Below are positions 5,216 to 7,606 of a DNA stretch of 7,606 nt, one piece after another (positions within the stretch are counted from its first letter, which is position 1; each line of letters begins with the position of its first letter). The position numbers were made by a program, and so were the translations under genes. This DNA comes from JBCCRH01 sp039208045 (lineage in GTDB: Bacteria > Bacteroidota > Bacteroidia > Chitinophagales > Saprospiraceae), in NCBI GenBank assembly GCA_039208045.1, contig JBCCRH010000313.1:1-7606 (forward strand). Reading direction: 5' to 3'. Under the pieces are notes generated by a model that worked only from the letters and a program-made list of their open reading frames with translations, had not been told where the DNA came from and did no database searches.

Positions 5216-6649
5216 ATGGCAAAAAGAACAGAAATCAAGGCGGTTTTGGCGGCGCCAACCTTTGGAGAAACAGTAACGGTAATGGGATGGGTGCGGGCGT
5301 TCCGTAATACACGCTTTATCGCGCTTAATGATGGCTCTTGTATGAAAAACTTACAGATCGTGATCGATCCGGAGGCGATGGATGAAGCGACCGTGAAGCA
5401 AATTGGGTTTCATGCTTGTATTAAGGCGACGGGAACCTTGGTGGAGTCGCAAGGGGCTGGGCAGACGATGGAGGTACAAGCGGAATCAGTGGAGATTCTG
5501 GGGGCGACGAATTTGGAGGACTATCCGCTACAGCCAAAGCGCCAGACGATGGAGTTCTTGCGGGAAAAAGCGCATTTCCGCATGCGGACCAATACGTTCA
5601 GCGCTGTGTTTCGTATTCGGCATGCGATTGCTTATGCGATTCATAAATATTATAATGATCGGGGCTACTACTATTTGCATACGCCTATTGTGACGGGGAG
5701 CGATGCAGAGGGCGCGGGAGAGATGTTTCGGGTGACCACTTTTGAGCCCAATAAGGCACCTTTGACGGAAGAAGGAGCAGTAGATTATAAGCAAGACTTC
5801 TTTGGTAAGGCGACCAATCTGACGGTATCGGGGCAGTTGCAGGCGGAGATTGGGGCCTTGGCACTAGGGAAGGTCTATACCTTTGGGCCTACCTTCCGGG
5901 CAGAGAATTCCCATACCACGCGCCACTTGGCGGAGTTTTGGATGATTGAGCCAGAGGTGGCGTTCAACGATATTCACGACAACATGGATTTGGCAGAGGA
6001 TTTTGTTAAATACCTTATCAATTATGTGCTGGATCACTATATGGATGAGCTGGAGTTTTTGGATCAGCGTATTGAGCAAGAAGAGCGCAATATGCCCAAA
6101 GAGAAGCGCCGGGCGATGGGGCTGATCGAGCAGCTACGTTTTGTGGTGGATAACGAATTTGAGCGTATTACGTACTCACAAGCGGTGAATATCCTGCGCA
6201 ACTCCAAGCCTTACAAGAAGGGCAAGTTCGAGTTTCCGGTAGAGTGGGGGAGTGACTTGCAGGCGGAGCACGAGCGTTTTTTGGTAGAAAAGAAATTCAA
6301 GAAGCCTGTAATTGTACATGACTACCCTAAAGGTATCAAGGCCTTCTATATGCGCATGAATGATGATAACGAGACGGTGGCAGCGATGGATGTACTATTC
6401 CCTGGCATTGGCGAGGTAATCGGCGGGTCGCAACGGGAGGAGCGCTTGGATGTGTTGGTGGAGCGGATGAAAGAGATTGGTGTCGAAGAGGAAGAGCTAT
6501 GGTGGTACTTGGAGCTTCGGAAGTTTGGTGGTGCGCCGCATGCGGGCTTTGGTATTGGTTTCGAACGGATTATCCTTTTCATCACGGGCATTACGAATAT
6601 TCGAGATGTGATTCCTTTTCCTCGGACGCCGGGGAGTGCGGAGTTTTAG
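5216..6649 (+). CDS. asnS: Asparagine--tRNA ligase (AsnRS, class II)
   Basis: The 477-residue product is a complete cytoplasmic asparaginyl-tRNA synthetase, which charges tRNA(Asn) with asparagine using ATP. The N-terminal OB-fold anticodon-binding domain (about 1-105) includes VMGWVRAFRNTRFIALNDGS. The class II catalytic domain follows. Motif 2 is FGPTFRAENSHTTRHLAEFW (about 223-242), with FRAE supplying the ATP-contacting arginine. Motif 3 is GFGIGFERIILF (about 444-455), with R451. The ending NIRDVIPFPRTPGSAEF is characteristic of AsnRS rather than AspRS, which has a different C-terminus and a GAD insertion in bacteria. A charged stretch around 275-320 (FLDQRIEQEERNMPKEKRR) fits the longer inserted form found in Bacteroidota. 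The ATG at 5216 follows AAAGCAATAATT without a Shine-Dalgarno. The coding strand is noticeably G-rich. Upstream lie the inverted heptamer arrays. Confidence 0.97.
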   Translation: MAKRTEIKAVLAAPTFGETVTVMGWVRAFRNTRFIALNDGSCMKNLQIVIDPEAMDEATVKQIGFHACIKATGTLVESQGAGQTMEVQAESVEILGATNLEDYPLQPKRQTMEFLREKAHFRMRTNTFSAVFRIRHAIAYAIHKYYNDRGYYYLHTPIVTGSDAEGAGEMFRVTTFEPNKAPLTEEGAVDYKQDFFGKATNLTVSGQLQAEIGALALGKVYTFGPTFRAENSHTTRHLAEFWMIEPEVAFNDIHDNMDLAEDFVKYLINYVLDHYMDELEFLDQRIEQEERNMPKEKRRAMGLIEQLRFVVDNEFERITYSQAVNILRNSKPYKKGKFEFPVEWGSDLQAEHERFLVEKKFKKPVIVHDYPKGIKAFYMRMNDDNETVAAMDVLFPGIGEVIGGSQREERLDVLVERMKEIGVEEEELWWYLELRKFGGAPHAGFGIGFERIILFITGITNIRDVIPFPRTPGSAEF

Positions 6650-6695
6650 GGATCGCCTCTTTCTTATCTTCTTTTCACTCGTACCAGTAGAAATA

Positions 6696-6728
6696 TTGAG
6701 CAATAGCGGCAGAAGAATGTTATTTTAG
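6696..6728 (+). promoter_or_regulatory. Candidate promoter for the small membrane-protein operon
   Basis: TATTTTAG (6721-6728) differs from the Bacteroidota -7 consensus TAnnTTTG at one position, and TTG at 6696-6698 lies 22 bases upstream as a possible -33 element. This would give a leader of about 45 bases before the ATG at 6780. The 130-base gap after asnS is otherwise free of hairpins with T-runs, so read-through from asnS is also possible. Confidence 0.25.
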
Positions 6729-6779
6729 GGAACAGCTACTGGATTGGTAGTGAAAATCTAAAATTGAAATAAAAATACA

Positions 6780-7067
6780 ATGGCTAGAACGGGAAAAATG
6801 ACGGCGTTTGGGCGCCTGTTTATCGCACTATTGATTTTGGTGCCGGCGGCCTATTTTGGGGCGTCTTATTTGAATGGAGAAGATGGAGTGGCGAATTTGA
6901 AACAAATGATAAATGGGGAAGAAACGACTACTACGACAGTTGTTCTGGAGGAAAATAATTGTGAAGATCGCATCTTGGAATTGACAGAAGAGAAGGAGCA
7001 ATTGGAGGAGTTACTGAAGGCGAAAGACAGAGAATTGGAAGCGTTGCGGGAGCAGTTGCAGGATTAA
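6780..7067 (+). CDS. Small membrane-anchored coiled-coil protein, unknown function
   Basis: The family is not recognised with confidence. The 95-residue product has a short basic N-terminus (MARTGKMTAFGR) and one hydrophobic segment at about 11-31 (LFIALLILVPAAYFGASYL), which fits an N-terminal membrane anchor with the remainder outside the cytoplasm by the positive-inside rule. A linker with five threonines (49-53) follows, then a strongly charged helix from about 62 to the end, with leucines at 68, 76, 79, 86, 89 and 93 in coiled-coil spacing. One cysteine (C61) sits at the start of the coil and could link subunits by a disulfide. The stop is 12 bases before the next gene, so the two are probably cotranscribed. 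The ATG follows AAAATACA, normal for the phylum. A role as a scaffold or partner of the neighbouring membrane protein is inference only. Confidence 0.7.
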   Translation: MARTGKMTAFGRLFIALLILVPAAYFGASYLNGEDGVANLKQMINGEETTTTTVVLEENNCEDRILELTEEKEQLEELLKAKDRELEALREQLQD

Positions 7068-7079
7068 AAATCTCACCTC

Positions 7080-7457
7080 ATGGAATATCTATTATTATTG
7101 GATACTGCCCCGGTATTGAACAGTAATTTTTTGATAAAAATTTTGCTCAACGCCTTGGCCCTATTTGGGGCGGCTTACCTGATGAAGGGGGTGGATATTA
7201 AGGACTTCTTACAGGCCATCTTGATCGCTGCGGTGCTTGCTGTTTTGAATGCCACTTTGGGGCAGGTGCTCGATTTTGTTACCATGCCCATTCGGATACT
7301 GACGCTGGGGCTGTTTAGCTTTGTGGTAGATGCCATTGTGCTATGGGTGGCTGCCAGCTTCTTTGAGGGCTTCAAATTGAAGAGTTTTTGGACAGCAGTG
7401 CTCTTGGCGGTGGTTTTAGCCATTTTTAATGCCGTGCTGTACCATCTTTATTTTTAG
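7080..7457 (+). CDS. Phage holin family IV / YvlD-like four-helix membrane protein
   Basis: The 125-residue product is almost wholly hydrophobic, with four predicted membrane segments at about 18-36, 42-62, 70-92 and 102-122. Its pattern matches the PF04020 (Phage_holin_4_2, YvlD) family: NALALFGAAYLMKGVDI, then AVLAVLNATLG, then the signature MPIRILTLGLFSFVVDAIVLWVAASFFEGFKLKSFW, then a last helix with FNAVL. The length is typical. Despite the family name, most bacterial chromosomal members are not in prophages and their function is poorly known; envelope-stress roles have been proposed for relatives such as YvlD. No endolysin or phage gene is nearby. The gene starts 12 bases after the coiled-coil gene and is followed 22 bases later by a lipoprotein gene, which suggests an envelope operon. 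Confidence 0.85.
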   Translation: MEYLLLLDTAPVLNSNFLIKILLNALALFGAAYLMKGVDIKDFLQAILIAAVLAVLNATLGQVLDFVTMPIRILTLGLFSFVVDAIVLWVAASFFEGFKLKSFWTAVLLAVVLAIFNAVLYHLYF

Positions 7458-7479
7458 CTTAGCGCAAAATAATAAACGT

Positions 7480-7606
7480 ATGAATAGATTATATTTTGTG
7501 CTTTTGGTGGGGCTATTGGGTGCTTGGGGATGTAAATCAAGCCAGCCCGCTGCAAGCAATGGCGAGCGTTTTACCCTGAGTGGCAATAATCCGTTCTGGA
7601 CGGTGG
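7480..7606 (+). CDS. Putative lipoprotein (3' truncated by window end)
   Basis: The frame from ATG at 7480 stays open to the window edge for 42 codons. The N-terminus MNRLYFVLLVGLLGAWGC is a lipoprotein signal peptide with a hydrophobic core and a cysteine at residue 18; the lipobox AWGC is slightly unusual because tryptophan occupies the -2 position. The mature start CKSSQPAASNGE is a flexible linker. The following RFTLSGNNPFWTV resembles the beginning of COG3650/META-like envelope domains, which often show a GNxPFW motif. The protein is expected to be membrane-anchored, in the inner or outer leaflet facing the periplasm. It follows the holin-like gene by 22 bases on the same strand and is probably in the same operon. 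The domain assignment is tentative because only about 14 residues of it are visible. Confidence 0.7.
   Translation, partial: MNRLYFVLLVGLLGAWGCKSSQPAASNGERFTLSGNNPFWTV

Noticed and set aside
7080..7457. Prophage lysis gene
   Set aside because: The holin-IV family name alone is weak evidence; no endolysin, structural or integrase gene is nearby and the flanks are chromosomal genes.

Overview
This 7.6 kb window looks like a chromosomal segment of a member of the Bacteroidota, probably from the Saprospiria (Lewinella/Haliscomenobacter-like) group. The signs are a patatin fused to a BamA-like barrel, start codons preceded by A-rich sequence rather than Shine-Dalgarno sites, A/T-rich intergenic DNA, scattered TAnnTTTG-like promoter motifs, and protein sequences typical of that phylum. 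The genus is inference; the protein families are clear. No phage, plasmid, CRISPR or defence locus is visible.

Layout. Positions 1-2064 hold the 3' part of a patatin-like phospholipase with a POTRA-like segment and an outer-membrane beta-barrel; the window edge cuts its N-terminus just before the catalytic serine. An 811-bp gene-free stretch follows (2065-2875). It holds two long imperfect palindromes (2076-2236 and 2551-2730) that share a central core but have different arms, plus a compact hairpin followed by a six-codon ORF. Next is radA (2876-4243), a recombination branch-migration ATPase. It converges on a minus-strand DCC-family thiol-disulfide oxidoreductase gene (4505-4945). The gap between them holds a heptanucleotide tandem array and a foldback. 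The DCC gene diverges from asnS (asparaginyl-tRNA synthetase, 5216-6649). Their shared 270-bp upstream region carries two more arrays of the same heptamer family in opposite orientations. Last comes a probable rightward operon: a small membrane-anchored coiled-coil protein (6780-7067), a four-helix YvlD/phage-holin-IV-like membrane protein (7080-7457), and the start of a lipoprotein (7480 onward, cut by the window end).

The genes are mostly housekeeping or envelope functions and do not form one pathway. The patatin-barrel, coiled-coil, holin-like and lipoprotein genes all point to the cell envelope, while radA and asnS serve DNA repair and translation. The most unusual content is non-coding: two families of palindromic or tandem repeats fill nearly every long intergenic gap. 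I do not see a convincing new multi-gene system. The best candidates for something undescribed are the shared-core palindromes with location-specific arms and the inverted heptamer arrays in a divergent promoter region.
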